Origin: CAJXQU01 sp965223825
GTDB taxonomy: Bacteria; Pseudomonadota; Gammaproteobacteria; CAJXQU01
DNA length: 64,000 bases
Assembly: GCA_965223825.1 (NCBI GenBank)
Contig: OZ245018.1
Location: 1,550,001 to 1,614,000, forward strand
Direction of reading: 5' to 3'
The notes under the pieces are model-generated. The model was not told where the DNA came from. It saw only the letters and a list, made by a program, of their open reading frames with translations, and did no database searches. The position numbers and the translations under genes were made by a program. This document shows, in pieces, positions 24,330-33,185 of the stretch (position 1 is the stretch's first letter; each line of letters opens with the position of its first letter).

Positions 24330-25321
24330 ATGAATCGACGTCAATTTTTGCAATCGGCTTCCGCACTGCCTTTTTTGGGTTTGCTTGATACAGGGCAAGT
24401 ATTCGCGTTGGACAACTCAACAAGTAATGCGACCGGATTATTACTCTCAGATCACGTCCTGCAACATCGACTATCTGATGGGCACCCTGAATCGCCGCAG
24501 CGATACTTAGCAATTCGTGATCAGCTTGAAAAGGCTGGCTTGATCAAGCAGTGCACCTCAATTCAACCACGATCAGATATGGATGAATGGTTACGTCTGA
24601 TTCATAGCGAAGAGCATATCCAATCAATAAAACAACTTGGTGAAACACACAATATTGTCAGTGCGGTGACCGGTGGAGTGCTATCCGCAGTTGATCACGT
24701 TTGTCAGGAGAATGTGAAACGCGCGTTTTGTGTGACACGTCCACCAGGGCACCATGCCACAAATACGGGTCGCGAAGAGGGGTTTTGTTTTTATAATCAT
24801 GTCGCGGTTGCCGCTCGCTATGCCCAAATTAGACACCACGTTGAGAAAGTGTTGATCGTTGACTGGGATTATCATCATGGCAACGGGACAGAACTGGCTT
24901 TTTACGCTGATCCATCAGTGCTGTTTTTTTCCACCCACGATTGGATGGCCTATCCACTAACTGGCGATCCATCGCGGAAAGGTGAGGGTAGCTGGTGAGG
25001 GATCGACGCATTAACGTGCATTTAGATTGTGGATCGGGGGACCGGGAGTTCGTTGACGTGTTTGAACAGCAGCTATTGCCCGCAGCTCATGCATTCAAAC
25101 CTGACTTGGTCTTGATCTCATGCGGATTCGATAGCCGTTCTGAAGACATATTGGGCTGTCACCAGGTCAGCGACCAAGGGTTTGCACAGTTGACGCGCAT
25201 GGTATGTGATCTCGCTGATGAATTTGCCTCAGGCCGTGTGGTGTCTGTATTAGAAGGAGGGTACGGCATTGACGGTACGGCGACCGCCAGTGAAGCGCAT
25301 CTGCGCGTTCTTATGCAGTGA
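24330..25321 (+). pseudogene. Histone deacetylase-family protein with Tat-like signal, frameshifted
   Basis: Two frames together make one deacetylase/acetoin-utilisation-family protein. The first (24330-24998) has MNRRQFLQSASALPFLGLL, a twin-arginine-like signal, then the deacetylase motifs HPESPQRY, RPPGHHATNTGREEGFCFYNHVAVAARY and VLIVDWDYHHGNGT. It breaks after PLTGDPSRKGEGSW with a stop. The second (from 24995) continues RRINVHLDCGSGD...LVLISCGFDSRSEDILG and VSVLEGGYGIDG. Around 24990-25015 the expected GEG-x-GEG-x-T-INV pattern can be restored by removing one T and one C. The catalytic His-His and Asp-x-His residues are present. Either a recent pseudogene or a sequencing/assembly error. 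Confidence 0.8.
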
Positions 25322-25352
25322 ATATATCGATGTTCCTGCAATAATGCCCAGA

Positions 25353-26063
25353 TCAAGCTGCCAGTCGGACCCGACGTTCTTCATAGCGTGAAACCATTTC
25401 ATCGATCGCAGACTGTTCGTAACTAACCAACCCCCGCAGGGCCAGACGTTTACTGCCCGAACCAATGATTTCTCCCGCTTCATCACGCATGGTGAAGTTA
25501 AGATGGGCTTTGCCTTTTTTTCCTGTTACTTCAAGGCTGGTGCCACTGAGTTCAAGTTGCGCGTGATCAAAGTCGAGGTTCTGCAGATCAAATTGCATGC
25601 TTTCATAAATGACTAGCGGTCGATCAGGATGAATCATCACCCCATGTTCTTGCATTAGCGGGACAATGAGATCTGGAAAGTTTTTACCTGAAAAGGCCAC
25701 GTATTGCTTAGTGAGATTTTCAATACGATCGGGATTTGTTGTCATGTCACCATTTCGGATCACATGCAAATACGCTTTGTCATTGGCATCTTTTACTGAA
25801 AAATCAGCCGCGTCAGTCTTTGGAAATTGCACTGGTGTGGCGTCGGTGATCATACCGGCAAAATCAAATTGCATTTTTTGCGATAAACCGTATTTTTTCA
25901 AGACGATAGCAAAGAGCAGATCACCGGGAACACAAAAGCGAGGGCTGTCCGGATCGTGGATTGGATTGAAGTCATTCGCGATCTTCTTTGCAAAGCGACT
26001 GGCCTGTTCAGGATGTATGAGAGTTTGGTCGTTTTCGTCTGAATAATATTGTTCAAGTTGCAT
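25353..26063 (-). CDS. DUF3581 protein, MaoC-like motif
   Basis: A 236-aa protein of the DUF3581 family; its function is unknown. The segment FAKKIANDFNPIHDPDSPRFCVPGDLLFAIVL (residues 24-55) resembles the hydratase motif of MaoC-like hot-dog enzymes, with the Asp and His of DFNPIHD in place, so a thioester-related activity is possible but unproven. No signal peptide or membrane helix is seen. It is the last of three closely spaced minus-strand genes, with three bases between it and the oxygenase gene upstream, so it is probably co-transcribed. Confidence 0.8.
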   Translation of the reverse strand: MQLEQYYSDENDQTLIHPEQASRFAKKIANDFNPIHDPDSPRFCVPGDLLFAIVLKKYGLSQKMQFDFAGMITDATPVQFPKTDAADFSVKDANDKAYLHVIRNGDMTTNPDRIENLTKQYVAFSGKNFPDLIVPLMQEHGVMIHPDRPLVIYESMQFDLQNLDFDHAQLELSGTSLEVTGKKGKAHLNFTMRDEAGEIIGSGSKRLALRGLVSYEQSAIDEMVSRYEERRVRLAA

Positions 26064-26066
26064 GTT

Positions 26067-26810
26067 TTACGTCCGTTTTTTGCGCTTAAAGACTTGTTTG
26101 AAGCCGAAATAAGCGATCGAATCTTTCATATTGGAGACAAAGCGGCCAAAGCGGCTCATCTCGCTACTGGTGAGGTATTCCATAGTGAGAACAACACGTC
26201 GTTCATCGTCACCCAAAGGCGTCACGCGGTGCCAGAGTTTGTCGCCGTTAAAAAACACCAGTGTGCCGGGTTTTATATGGACATCAAGCTGTTGTGTCTC
26301 GCGGTCAGGATTATTTTTATAAAGCTGGCATTCTAATCGGCAGCTTGAATTATCTTCAAGCCCGAATAATAGCGTGTAGCGGCTGTCTTTGTAGTAAGAC
26401 GTGTCAAAGTGATAACCGATGTGATCGCCGGCCTCGGTGTAGTAATACAAGGCGTAAGTGTGAGGATCGTCAGCGGGGCAAGGTAAAAGTTTCCGATCGC
26501 AGAGTTTTTCCAGAAAAGTCCAAAGCGCCTCGCACGCATAAAGGAATCGAAATTCTGGTGCGGATTGATCGAGATCGAAACGACTGATGCTGCCGCCTTT
26601 TTTATGGCCGGGAATAAAATTACGGTGAATTTTATCTTCAAGGTTGGGCAGGGTGTTTGTTAGTGCGTTGAGTAAGGTTTCAGGTAAAAACTGATCAATG
26701 ACGATGGCTTCATCTTGCGCGAGGAATTCTGCTTTTATGTTGGCAACGTCCCGTTGTTGAATAGATTTGTTAAATGCTTCCTGCATGTGCTCTGGACTGG
26801 TGTGCGACAT
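26067..26810 (-). CDS. 2OG-Fe(II) dioxygenase-family protein
   Basis: A 247-aa protein of the prolyl-4-hydroxylase-like 2-oxoglutarate/Fe(II) oxygenase superfamily. The iron-binding triad is visible as His-x-Asp in GYHFDTSYY (about residues 132-140) and a distal His in LWHRVTPLGDDERRVVLTMEY, whose Arg would bind 2-oxoglutarate. The remaining core (TYALYYYTEAGDHI, GTLVFFNGDKL) fits the double-stranded beta-helix. The substrate is unknown. It lies 27 bases after the CDP-alcohol phosphatidyltransferase gene and directly before the DUF3581 gene; an action on a lipid or head group is a speculation from that context. Confidence 0.88.
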   Translation of the reverse strand: MSHTSPEHMQEAFNKSIQQRDVANIKAEFLAQDEAIVIDQFLPETLLNALTNTLPNLEDKIHRNFIPGHKKGGSISRFDLDQSAPEFRFLYACEALWTFLEKLCDRKLLPCPADDPHTYALYYYTEAGDHIGYHFDTSYYKDSRYTLLFGLEDNSSCRLECQLYKNNPDRETQQLDVHIKPGTLVFFNGDKLWHRVTPLGDDERRVVLTMEYLTSSEMSRFGRFVSNMKDSIAYFGFKQVFKRKKRT

Positions 26811-26837
26811 TCTAAATAGTGACTTTGATTAAGAGAA

Positions 26838-27428
26838 TCACGGTTTAACGAAAAGCTTGCGGTATTGATAAAAAACAAAGCAAGCCCCGATGGGCGCACC
26901 AACAGCTGCTGCGATCAGGAAAACTGGCAAACCGTTAACCAAACAAATAAACGGTAATAAATAGAGCATGTCTTCTACTTCAAAACCAAAATAATGTGCT
27001 TGTGCGGTAGCGGCTTTGCCGTGGTGATCTTCCATGACGTGACGTAGGTGGAAAATAATGGCGATCGCCACGCCAGCGAAAATACCTAAGTAAAGACTGA
27101 ATTCGCCGAGTTTCGCTTGTAAGCCCCAACCGATGGAAACGAATAATAAAACCATGATTAAAGCATCGCTGGCGAGGTCGTAAATGTGGCCAAAGCGTGA
27201 GCCTTTATTCGCCATGCGTGCGAGTTCACCATCCGTGTGATCAAGAAAGTGCGACAGAGCGAACATCATGCCGGCATATAATGCTTGATCGCCTTGTGCG
27301 AATAACCACGCCGAGTAGAGACCGGTCATTAGACGTAATGTTGTAAAGTAATTTGGTGTAACGCGGGTATTTATAAATGGCCTGATCACGCGTTGCGCTA
27401 GTCGTGCATCCCAGGGTTTTGAACTCAT
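26838..27428 (-). CDS. CDP-alcohol phosphatidyltransferase-family membrane protein
   Basis: A 196-aa integral membrane enzyme of the CDP-alcohol phosphatidyltransferase family, which joins a CDP-linked group to an alcohol acceptor. The catalytic signature D-x2-D-G-x2-A-R...G-x3-D-x3-D is present as DHTDGELARMANKGSRFGHIYDLASD (about residues 63-88). Helices around 30-50, 90-110, 112-130 and 150-180 fit the six-helix fold. It is not clearly pgsA or pssA and its substrates cannot be read from the sequence. It is the first gene of a probable three-gene minus-strand operon, divergent from rlmB. Confidence 0.88.
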   Translation of the reverse strand: MSSKPWDARLAQRVIRPFINTRVTPNYFTTLRLMTGLYSAWLFAQGDQALYAGMMFALSHFLDHTDGELARMANKGSRFGHIYDLASDALIMVLLFVSIGWGLQAKLGEFSLYLGIFAGVAIAIIFHLRHVMEDHHGKAATAQAHYFGFEVEDMLYLLPFICLVNGLPVFLIAAAVGAPIGACFVFYQYRKLFVKP

Positions 27429-27459
27429 TTTTTATCTCGAATCGTTTTCGGCGCTCGCG

Positions 27460-27465
27460 ATTATA
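27460..27465 (-). promoter_or_regulatory. Candidate -10 box for the CDP-alcohol transferase operon
   Basis: On the minus strand GTTATAATCGCGAG carries a consensus TATAAT 32 bases before the ATG of the transferase gene. No good -35 box is visible at 16-18 bases. The element mirrors the plus-strand -10 of rlmB at 27512. Confidence 0.4.
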
Positions 27466-27511
27466 ACACTGCTTGCACAAGAACTTAGCCCTTAAAACGA
27501 CCTTTCTACGT

Positions 27512-27517
27512 TATAAT
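27512..27517 (+). promoter_or_regulatory. Candidate -10 box for rlmB
   Basis: GTTATAATCGGAGC holds a consensus TATAAT 29 bases before the rlmB ATG. The -35 region is weak. With the minus-strand element at 27460 it forms a divergent promoter pair about 50 bases apart. Confidence 0.45.
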
Positions 27518-27546
27518 CGGAGCTTTTATAGGAATGAAAAGCGAAC

Positions 27547-28290
27547 ATGGCAGAATCCGATTTAGTCTATGGCATTCACGCGGCTGAGCATGCGCTCCGT
27601 CAGGCGTCGGATCGCATTCTTGAAATTTGGGTGCAGCAAGACAGTAAAAACCCAGCATTACAGACGATTTTTAATCAGGCTAAACAGAATGGCCTCAGCG
27701 TACAGCTTGTACCACGTAAAACGCTCGACAATATGAGTCAGGGTGAACGACATCAAGGCGTGGTGATGCGGCAACGTCCAGCGCGGAATCTGACCGAGGC
27801 AGATCTGAAATTATTAATCGACGATGCGCAGAAGCCGGTTTTATTTTTGATTCTGGATGGTGTGCAAGATCCGCATAATCTTGGCGCGTGCATGCGAACA
27901 GCAGATGCCGCTGGTGCAGATGCGGTGATCATTCCGGCTAGCCGTGGTGTTGGTATTACACCCGTGGTTCGCAAAGTGGCGTCAGGTGCATGTGATTCGA
28001 TTCCGTTGATCATGGTTAGTAATCTCGCACGTACACTCAAACAAATTCAAGACGATGGTGTTTGGTTGATCGGCACCAGCGATCAGGCTGATAAGTCGAT
28101 TTACGAGCATGATCTCAAAGGCCATATCGGTATTGTAATGGGTGCTGAAGGCGATGGTATTCGTCGTCTGACACGTGAATCGTGTGATTTCTTGGCTCGC
28201 ATACCGATGGCAGGTGCGGTGGAAAGCTTGAACGTGTCTGTCGCATCGGGAGTGTGTTTGTATGAGGCAGTAAGGCAAAGACAATCATGA
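27547..28290 (+). CDS. rlmB: 23S rRNA (guanosine-2251-2'-O)-methyltransferase
   Basis: RlmB methylates the ribose of G2251 in the peptidyl-transferase P loop of 23S rRNA. The 247-aa protein has the N-terminal SpoU substrate-binding domain (DLVYGIHAAEHALRQ...GERHQGVVMR) and the SPOUT knot with motif 1 LDGVQDPHNLGACMRTADAAGADAV, motif 2 IVMGAEGDGIRRL and motif 3 LNVSVASGVCLYEAVRQR. Length is normal. The stop overlaps the start of the next gene as ATGA. Confidence 0.96.
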   Translation: MAESDLVYGIHAAEHALRQASDRILEIWVQQDSKNPALQTIFNQAKQNGLSVQLVPRKTLDNMSQGERHQGVVMRQRPARNLTEADLKLLIDDAQKPVLFLILDGVQDPHNLGACMRTADAAGADAVIIPASRGVGITPVVRKVASGACDSIPLIMVSNLARTLKQIQDDGVWLIGTSDQADKSIYEHDLKGHIGIVMGAEGDGIRRLTRESCDFLARIPMAGAVESLNVSVASGVCLYEAVRQRQS

Positions 28291-28790
28291 CGCTCAAATA
28301 TCTCGCATACGGTTCAAACTTATTGAACCAACGCTTATTAGAACGAGTCCCATCTTGTCGTTACCTCGAGTCAGTTTATGTGCCTGCTTATCGCTTAAAT
28401 TTTGACGTGCGCGGTATTGATGGTTCTGGGAAGTGCAACATGTTTCATACAGGCAATACCGAGGATGTGGTGCATGCGGCGGTCTATGAAATTGCGCGTT
28501 CAGAGAAAGTGCTGCTTGATGCGTTCGAAGGTGATAGTTATGCCGTGCAAGAAATGACAGTTTCTGGTCAGGATGAACATGATGTTTTTGTGTATATCGG
28601 TAAAGCAAATTATCTTGTTCAGAATTTACCACCCTTTGAATGGTATCGAGATATTGTTGTCGCGGGTGCACGATCACGCGGGTTTCCAGATAGTTATGTC
28701 GCACAAATTATTGCGCATAAGTTCATTCATGATCCGGATCAAACTCGTCATGCAGAACATCAACGCATTATTCGTTTGGGTGAAAAATAA
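28287..28790 (+). CDS. Gamma-glutamylcyclotransferase-like protein
   Basis: A 167-aa protein of the gamma-glutamylcyclotransferase-like fold. The N-terminal YGSNLLNQRLLERVPSCRYL has the YGSN glycine loop typical of the family, and LLDAFEGDSYAVQEMTV holds the equivalent of the catalytic glutamate (EG-x-x-Y). It may release 5-oxoproline from gamma-glutamyl amines, but substrates vary widely in the family. It overlaps the rlmB stop by four bases, so it is translationally coupled. No signal peptide. Confidence 0.85.
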   Translation: MTLKYLAYGSNLLNQRLLERVPSCRYLESVYVPAYRLNFDVRGIDGSGKCNMFHTGNTEDVVHAAVYEIARSEKVLLDAFEGDSYAVQEMTVSGQDEHDVFVYIGKANYLVQNLPPFEWYRDIVVAGARSRGFPDSYVAQIIAHKFIHDPDQTRHAEHQRIIRLGEK

Positions 28791-28875
28791 ACAAAGAAGT
28801 TTAGGAAAAAATCCAAGAACTAAACAAAAAACAAGTCAAATACTGACTGAATTTTGATTATCAGGAGTTAGGCAA

Positions 28876-29670
28876 ATGTTTAAACGATATATTCCGTTAT
28901 TAGCTGTTTTTTCAATTATCAGTCCGATGTATGTGTTTGCAGACACGACACTGAAGTATTCTGATGGATCGCAAACCAACCTCCTGCAAGTACACGGCTC
29001 ACAATTAAAAGCGGGAAGCGAAAAAGATTCATCACACGCGATTATTTACAATGCGAAAAACAATAACATCACGGTGATTGATCATAGCCAGAAAACATAC
29101 ATGATTATGACCGAAGCAACGATGCGCATGATGGGGGGCGCAGCGTCGGCTATGCAATCACAAATTGCTAAACAAATGGAAGCGCAGATGCAAGGGTTGT
29201 CAGAGGCTGAGCGTGCTCAAATGAAACAAATGATGGAAGCGTTAATGCCGAAGCAAGTAGAGCCTGATGCACCTCCGCCAATTAAAACGGTTGCCACGGG
29301 GCAAACTATAAAAGTTAATAGTTGGCAGTGTGAGCTGTTTGAAATTTATCAAGGAGCGTCGAAAGTTTCCGATGCGTGTTTAACCCAAGCAAGTAAGCTT
29401 GATATTTCCGATACAGACTATGCCGTTATGCGTGGGTTTGTTAATTTTGCTCAATCACTCGCCGCTTCCTTTCCGTCAATGAAAAATAATACCTTTCCAA
29501 GAATGGCTCTAGAGGGAAACCAAATTCCTGTGCAAATGGAAAATACATCGGGAGTCGGTAAAAGTGGCAGTATGGTTTTACAAAGTGTTTCAAACGCAGC
29601 CGTCGCAGCAACTGAATTCGCTATTCCTGCGGACTACAAAGAACAGAATATCGCGCAAATGATGCCATGA
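28876..29670 (+). CDS. Exported protein, DUF4412-like, unknown function
   Basis: A 264-aa protein with a signal peptide (MFKRYIPLLAVFSIISPMYVFA, cleaved before DTTLKY). The mature part starts with a beta-rich domain with YNAKNNNITVIDHSQKTYMIM, reminiscent of DUF4412 proteins, followed by a Met/Gln/Ala-rich helical stretch (about 90-130) and a C-terminal beta domain with a cysteine pair in WQCELF and DACLTQ, likely a periplasmic disulfide. The ribosome site is CAGGAG before the ATG at 28876. It overlaps the next gene (ATGA), so the two probably work together. The family link is a weak resemblance. Confidence 0.75.
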   Translation: MFKRYIPLLAVFSIISPMYVFADTTLKYSDGSQTNLLQVHGSQLKAGSEKDSSHAIIYNAKNNNITVIDHSQKTYMIMTEATMRMMGGAASAMQSQIAKQMEAQMQGLSEAERAQMKQMMEALMPKQVEPDAPPPIKTVATGQTIKVNSWQCELFEIYQGASKVSDACLTQASKLDISDTDYAVMRGFVNFAQSLAASFPSMKNNTFPRMALEGNQIPVQMENTSGVGKSGSMVLQSVSNAAVAATEFAIPADYKEQNIAQMMP

Positions 29671-30116
29671 ATTTAAGAGTCGTTGCATTTTATGTTTTAA
29701 GTTTTTTTGCATCGTCTAGTTACGCAGAAGTTGAAGTAGGGGATTTATATAGCCCTGAACTTTTTGCCGAAGCGAAAAGCCAAATTTTACTCATGGATAT
29801 GGATGAGTTGGATGAGTTGAGACATTACTTGTCCAGTTGCGGTACAAATAATGGTGGCGATATAAAACGGTTTTTTTGCGAGCAAGCAGCACGATCTTAT
29901 TCCTTAAAATACGGTCAGAATAAGGCGGTTGAGGAATTGATATTATCGATGGCAACAGTCGAATTTTTGATTGATATGGTGGACGCCGCGGATAAAGCAG
30001 GACAAGCGCAGGAAGAACTGAAAATGCGTGTCTTCAAGGATCTAGATCGTTACATCGTGATCAAGCAAATGATGGAAGATGCAACACGTAAACGATATAA
30101 GAAATTGCTAAATTAA
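29667..30116 (+). CDS. Small exported helical protein, unknown
   Basis: A 149-aa protein with a signal peptide (MNLRVVAFYVLSFFASSSYA, then EVEVGD). The mature part is strongly helical, with two cysteines (SSCGTNN and RFFCEQAAR) that could form a disulfide, and an amphipathic C-terminus (MRVFKDLDRYIVIKQMMEDATRKRYKKLLN). I recognise no family. Its start overlaps the stop of the preceding exported protein as ATGA. A periplasmic partner of the upstream protein is a reasonable guess from coupling alone. Confidence 0.7.
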   Translation: MNLRVVAFYVLSFFASSSYAEVEVGDLYSPELFAEAKSQILLMDMDELDELRHYLSSCGTNNGGDIKRFFCEQAARSYSLKYGQNKAVEELILSMATVEFLIDMVDAADKAGQAQEELKMRVFKDLDRYIVIKQMMEDATRKRYKKLLN

Positions 30117-30177
30117 AAAGTGTTTTTGCAGAAAATAAAAATTTTTAAAATTAGATAAAAAAAGATAACAAAAAAGA

Positions 30178-30213
30178 CAAAAAAAACCCGTATTTGAATC
30201 ATCAACTACGGGT
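30178..30213 (-). terminator. Intrinsic terminator of the formate dehydrogenase operon
   Basis: On the minus strand a 7-bp stem ACCCGTA / TACGGGT with a loop that can itself pair (TTGA/TCAA) is followed by a run of seven T. It lies about 190 bases after the fdhA stop. On the plus strand an A-run, not a T-run, precedes the stem, so it acts mainly for the minus strand. Confidence 0.75.
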
Positions 30214-30398
30214 TCAATACTCTCTAGCTTTATAGTTTTCATGCTGACTTTTTCCAAAATCGGTGGACTTTGTGTCGACCACTCGTTTTGGTAGAGCGCA
30301 TGTATAGAGCTGCCATCAGTTATAGTTGTTTTTACTTGCCATTTGACTAAAGAAAGTCAAAAGTTTTTATCACATCCTTGTGAAAAAAATCTTTCAAG

Positions 30399-33176
30399 TT
30401 AACTAACTCGCCGCGCTAAATCTCCACCTTTTTCGAATTTTGCTGCACAAAATTTAAACTCAGGAATCTTACCAAATGGATCCAGTGCTTCATTAGTAAG
30501 CAAATTCGCACTGGCTTCGTTGTAACAGAAGGCCATGAATAATGTACCTTTCTGAATACCAATATCACTACGGGCAAAGGCGGTAATGGTTCCACGTCGA
30601 GATTCCACAGTAATTAATTCACCAGGCTCGACACCCATTTTTTCTAGATCTTCTGGGTGAATATTTACAACTGGATCTGGCTCAATCGCATCCAGCTTCG
30701 ATGCGTGACGTGTCATGCTGCCCGTGTGCCAGTGTTCAAGTTGTCTGCCGGTAATGAAAATATACGGGTAGCTTTCATCCGGGAGCTCATCGGCTTGCGT
30801 GTATGCTGCGGGAACGAAAAGTCCTCGCCCCGTCTTGGTTGGGAAACCATCGGTGAAAATTACTGGCGTACCTGGATCACCTTCCTTTTCGAGCGGGTAA
30901 GTCAGTGAGTCTTCCTTCTCTAAACGATCCCATGTCATCCCTGCGATGCTTTCCATGCAGAGGCGCATTTCTTCAAAGACTTCATCGGGACCGCTGTAAT
31001 TCCAGTCGAGACCCATACGGTTTGCAATTTCTTGGATCAGTTCAAGATCTTGACGTGCTTCACCCGGCGGATTGACGACCTGGCGTCCCATCTGAACGCG
31101 ACGATCAGTATTTGAGAAAGTGCCGGTTTTTTCATAGAACGCGGAAGCCGGGAGAATAACATCGGCAAAACCTGCTGTTTCGGTTAAGAAAATATCCTGA
31201 ACCACCATGTGATCAAGATGCGTGAATGCTTCACGCGCATGGTTTTGATTAGGATCCGACATTGCAGGGTTTTCACCTTCGATATACATGCCTTTAACCC
31301 GACCATCGTGTGCAGCATGGACCATTTCGACAGTTGTGAGACCATTTTCTGGATCCAATGAGGTTCCCCAAAGTTCTTCAAACTTCATTCTGATCGATGG
31401 ATCGGTAACGGGTTGATAATCAGGGTAAACCATTGGGATCAAGCCAACGTCAGAGGCACCTTGCACGTTATTTTGTCCGCGTAATGGGTGTAACCCCGAA
31501 CCTGGACGACCAATCTGTCCGGTCATTAGTGCCAGTGAGATCAGGCAACGGGAGTTATCCGTACCATGAATGTGTTGTGAGACACCCATACCCCAAAGAA
31601 TCATTGATCCTTTTGATGTGGCATAGAGTCGGGCAACTTCTTTGATCGTTTCTGCGTCGATTCCGCAAATCGGGGCAACCTTTTCTGGCGCGTAGTTTTC
31701 GACGAGTTTTTTCAACTTATCGAAACCTTCTGTGTAGCGTTCTATATAGGCATCATTTTGCAGGCCTTCTGCGATGATTGTATGCATCATGCCGTTTAAG
31801 AGGGCGACATCGGTATCAGGGCGGAATTGTAAATAATGGCTTGCATAAGGTGCAATACCATTTCTACGTGGATCTAAGACGATCAGTTTAGTGCCGTTTT
31901 GTGTGGCATTTTTAATAAACGTTGCACCAACCGGGTGATTTACAGTTGGGTTCGCACCGATCAGAATAACCACTTCAGCCAATGCGACATCTTCAACCGG
32001 GTTAGAAACAGCGCCTGAGCCGATACATTCTAATAACGCTGCTACTGATGAAGCGTGACAGAGTCGCGTACAGTGATCCACGTTATTACTGCGGAAACCC
32101 GTACGTACGAGTTTCTGGAAGAGATACGCTTCTTCATTACTGCCTTTTGCCGAGCCTAAGCCGGCTAAGAAACGAGGGCCGTGTTCATCACGAATTTTCG
32201 ATAAACCATTTGCAGCAAAATCCAGAGCTTCATCCCATGTTGCTTCACGGAACACTTTATCTAGGTCTGCCGGATCAAGTAATTCGGTCGTTTTTGCTAC
32301 ACCTTCGCGTCTGATTAAAGGTTTGGTTAAACGTAATGGATTATGAATATAGTCAAAACCAGAGCGGCCTTTGACGCATAGACGCCCTTTATTCGCAGGG
32401 CCTTCTTCGCGCCCATCCGCGTAGAGAATGGTATTGTCTTTTACATGATATTCGATCAAACAACCCACGCCACAATAAGGACAGGTGGAGTTGACGGTTT
32501 TGTCTTCTTCAACGAGTCCGACTTCGTTGGCAGGCATCAGCGCACCGGTAGGGCAAGCTTGCACACACTCGCCACAAGCGACGCAGGTGCTTTCACCTAA
32601 CGGATCGTCAAGATCGAAGACGATTTTTGAATGGGATCCACGATGAGCATAACCGATGACGTCATTCATTTGCTCTTCACGACAGGCACGCACGCAACGG
32701 TTACATTGGATACATGCGTCTAAATTTACGGCGATGGCTGGATGGGAAACATCATCCACTGGCTGATGGCGTTGTTTAAAACGTGGCTGGCTGACGTCAA
32801 GTCGATTAGCCCACATGTCTAATTCTGAATCGTTCGAATAAGGTGATTTACCCTGATCAGGCATGTCTGATAGAAGCAGTTCCAACACCATTTCTTGTGC
32901 TTTGCGGGCTCTTGGGCTATCTGTTGTGACTTTCATGCCTTCACTTGGGTATCGGCAACATGAAGGAGCTAAGACACGCTCACCGTCAACTTCTACCACG
33001 CAAGCACGGCAGTTGCCGTCGGGTCGCATGCCTTCTGTGTAGCACAGGTGAGGTATGTCAACGCCATTGCGTTTGGAGACTTCGATGATGGTTTCATCTT
33101 CATACGCTTCAACATCTTGACCGTTGATCGAGAATGAGACTTTTTTGATATTCAGTTCTTCTGGATTCGCTGCCAC
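30399..33176 (-). CDS. fdhA: NAD-dependent formate dehydrogenase, catalytic alpha subunit
   Basis: This 925-aa molybdoenzyme oxidises formate to CO2. From the N-terminus: a [2Fe-2S] ferredoxin domain (Cys45, Cys56, Cys59, Cys73/74), a His/Cys region around 90-130, two [4Fe-4S] clusters (CIQCNRCVRAC at 155-165; CVACGECVQACP at 198-209), the molybdopterin [4Fe-4S] motif CPYCGVGC (232-239) with Cys267, and the bis-MGD domain. The active-site residue is Cys373 in RLCHASSV, so this is a cysteine, not a selenocysteine, enzyme. The layout matches soluble NAD-linked enzymes such as FdsA/Fdh1A. It is co-transcribed with the beta subunit gene nine bases upstream. It needs the cofactor pathway that moaB at 48154 supports. 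Confidence 0.95.
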   Translation of the reverse strand: MAANPEELNIKKVSFSINGQDVEAYEDETIIEVSKRNGVDIPHLCYTEGMRPDGNCRACVVEVDGERVLAPSCCRYPSEGMKVTTDSPRARKAQEMVLELLLSDMPDQGKSPYSNDSELDMWANRLDVSQPRFKQRHQPVDDVSHPAIAVNLDACIQCNRCVRACREEQMNDVIGYAHRGSHSKIVFDLDDPLGESTCVACGECVQACPTGALMPANEVGLVEEDKTVNSTCPYCGVGCLIEYHVKDNTILYADGREEGPANKGRLCVKGRSGFDYIHNPLRLTKPLIRREGVAKTTELLDPADLDKVFREATWDEALDFAANGLSKIRDEHGPRFLAGLGSAKGSNEEAYLFQKLVRTGFRSNNVDHCTRLCHASSVAALLECIGSGAVSNPVEDVALAEVVILIGANPTVNHPVGATFIKNATQNGTKLIVLDPRRNGIAPYASHYLQFRPDTDVALLNGMMHTIIAEGLQNDAYIERYTEGFDKLKKLVENYAPEKVAPICGIDAETIKEVARLYATSKGSMILWGMGVSQHIHGTDNSRCLISLALMTGQIGRPGSGLHPLRGQNNVQGASDVGLIPMVYPDYQPVTDPSIRMKFEELWGTSLDPENGLTTVEMVHAAHDGRVKGMYIEGENPAMSDPNQNHAREAFTHLDHMVVQDIFLTETAGFADVILPASAFYEKTGTFSNTDRRVQMGRQVVNPPGEARQDLELIQEIANRMGLDWNYSGPDEVFEEMRLCMESIAGMTWDRLEKEDSLTYPLEKEGDPGTPVIFTDGFPTKTGRGLFVPAAYTQADELPDESYPYIFITGRQLEHWHTGSMTRHASKLDAIEPDPVVNIHPEDLEKMGVEPGELITVESRRGTITAFARSDIGIQKGTLFMAFCYNEASANLLTNEALDPFGKIPEFKFCAAKFEKGGDLARRVS

Positions 33177-33185
33177 GGTATTACC

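Noticed and set aside
30239..30316. A 25-residue basic open frame (MAALYMRSTKTSGRHKVHRFWKKSA) after fdhA on the minus strand
   Set aside because: There is no ribosome site before the ATG and the size is within chance; I saw no similarity to the FdsD-type delta subunit. It would need ribosome profiling to support it.
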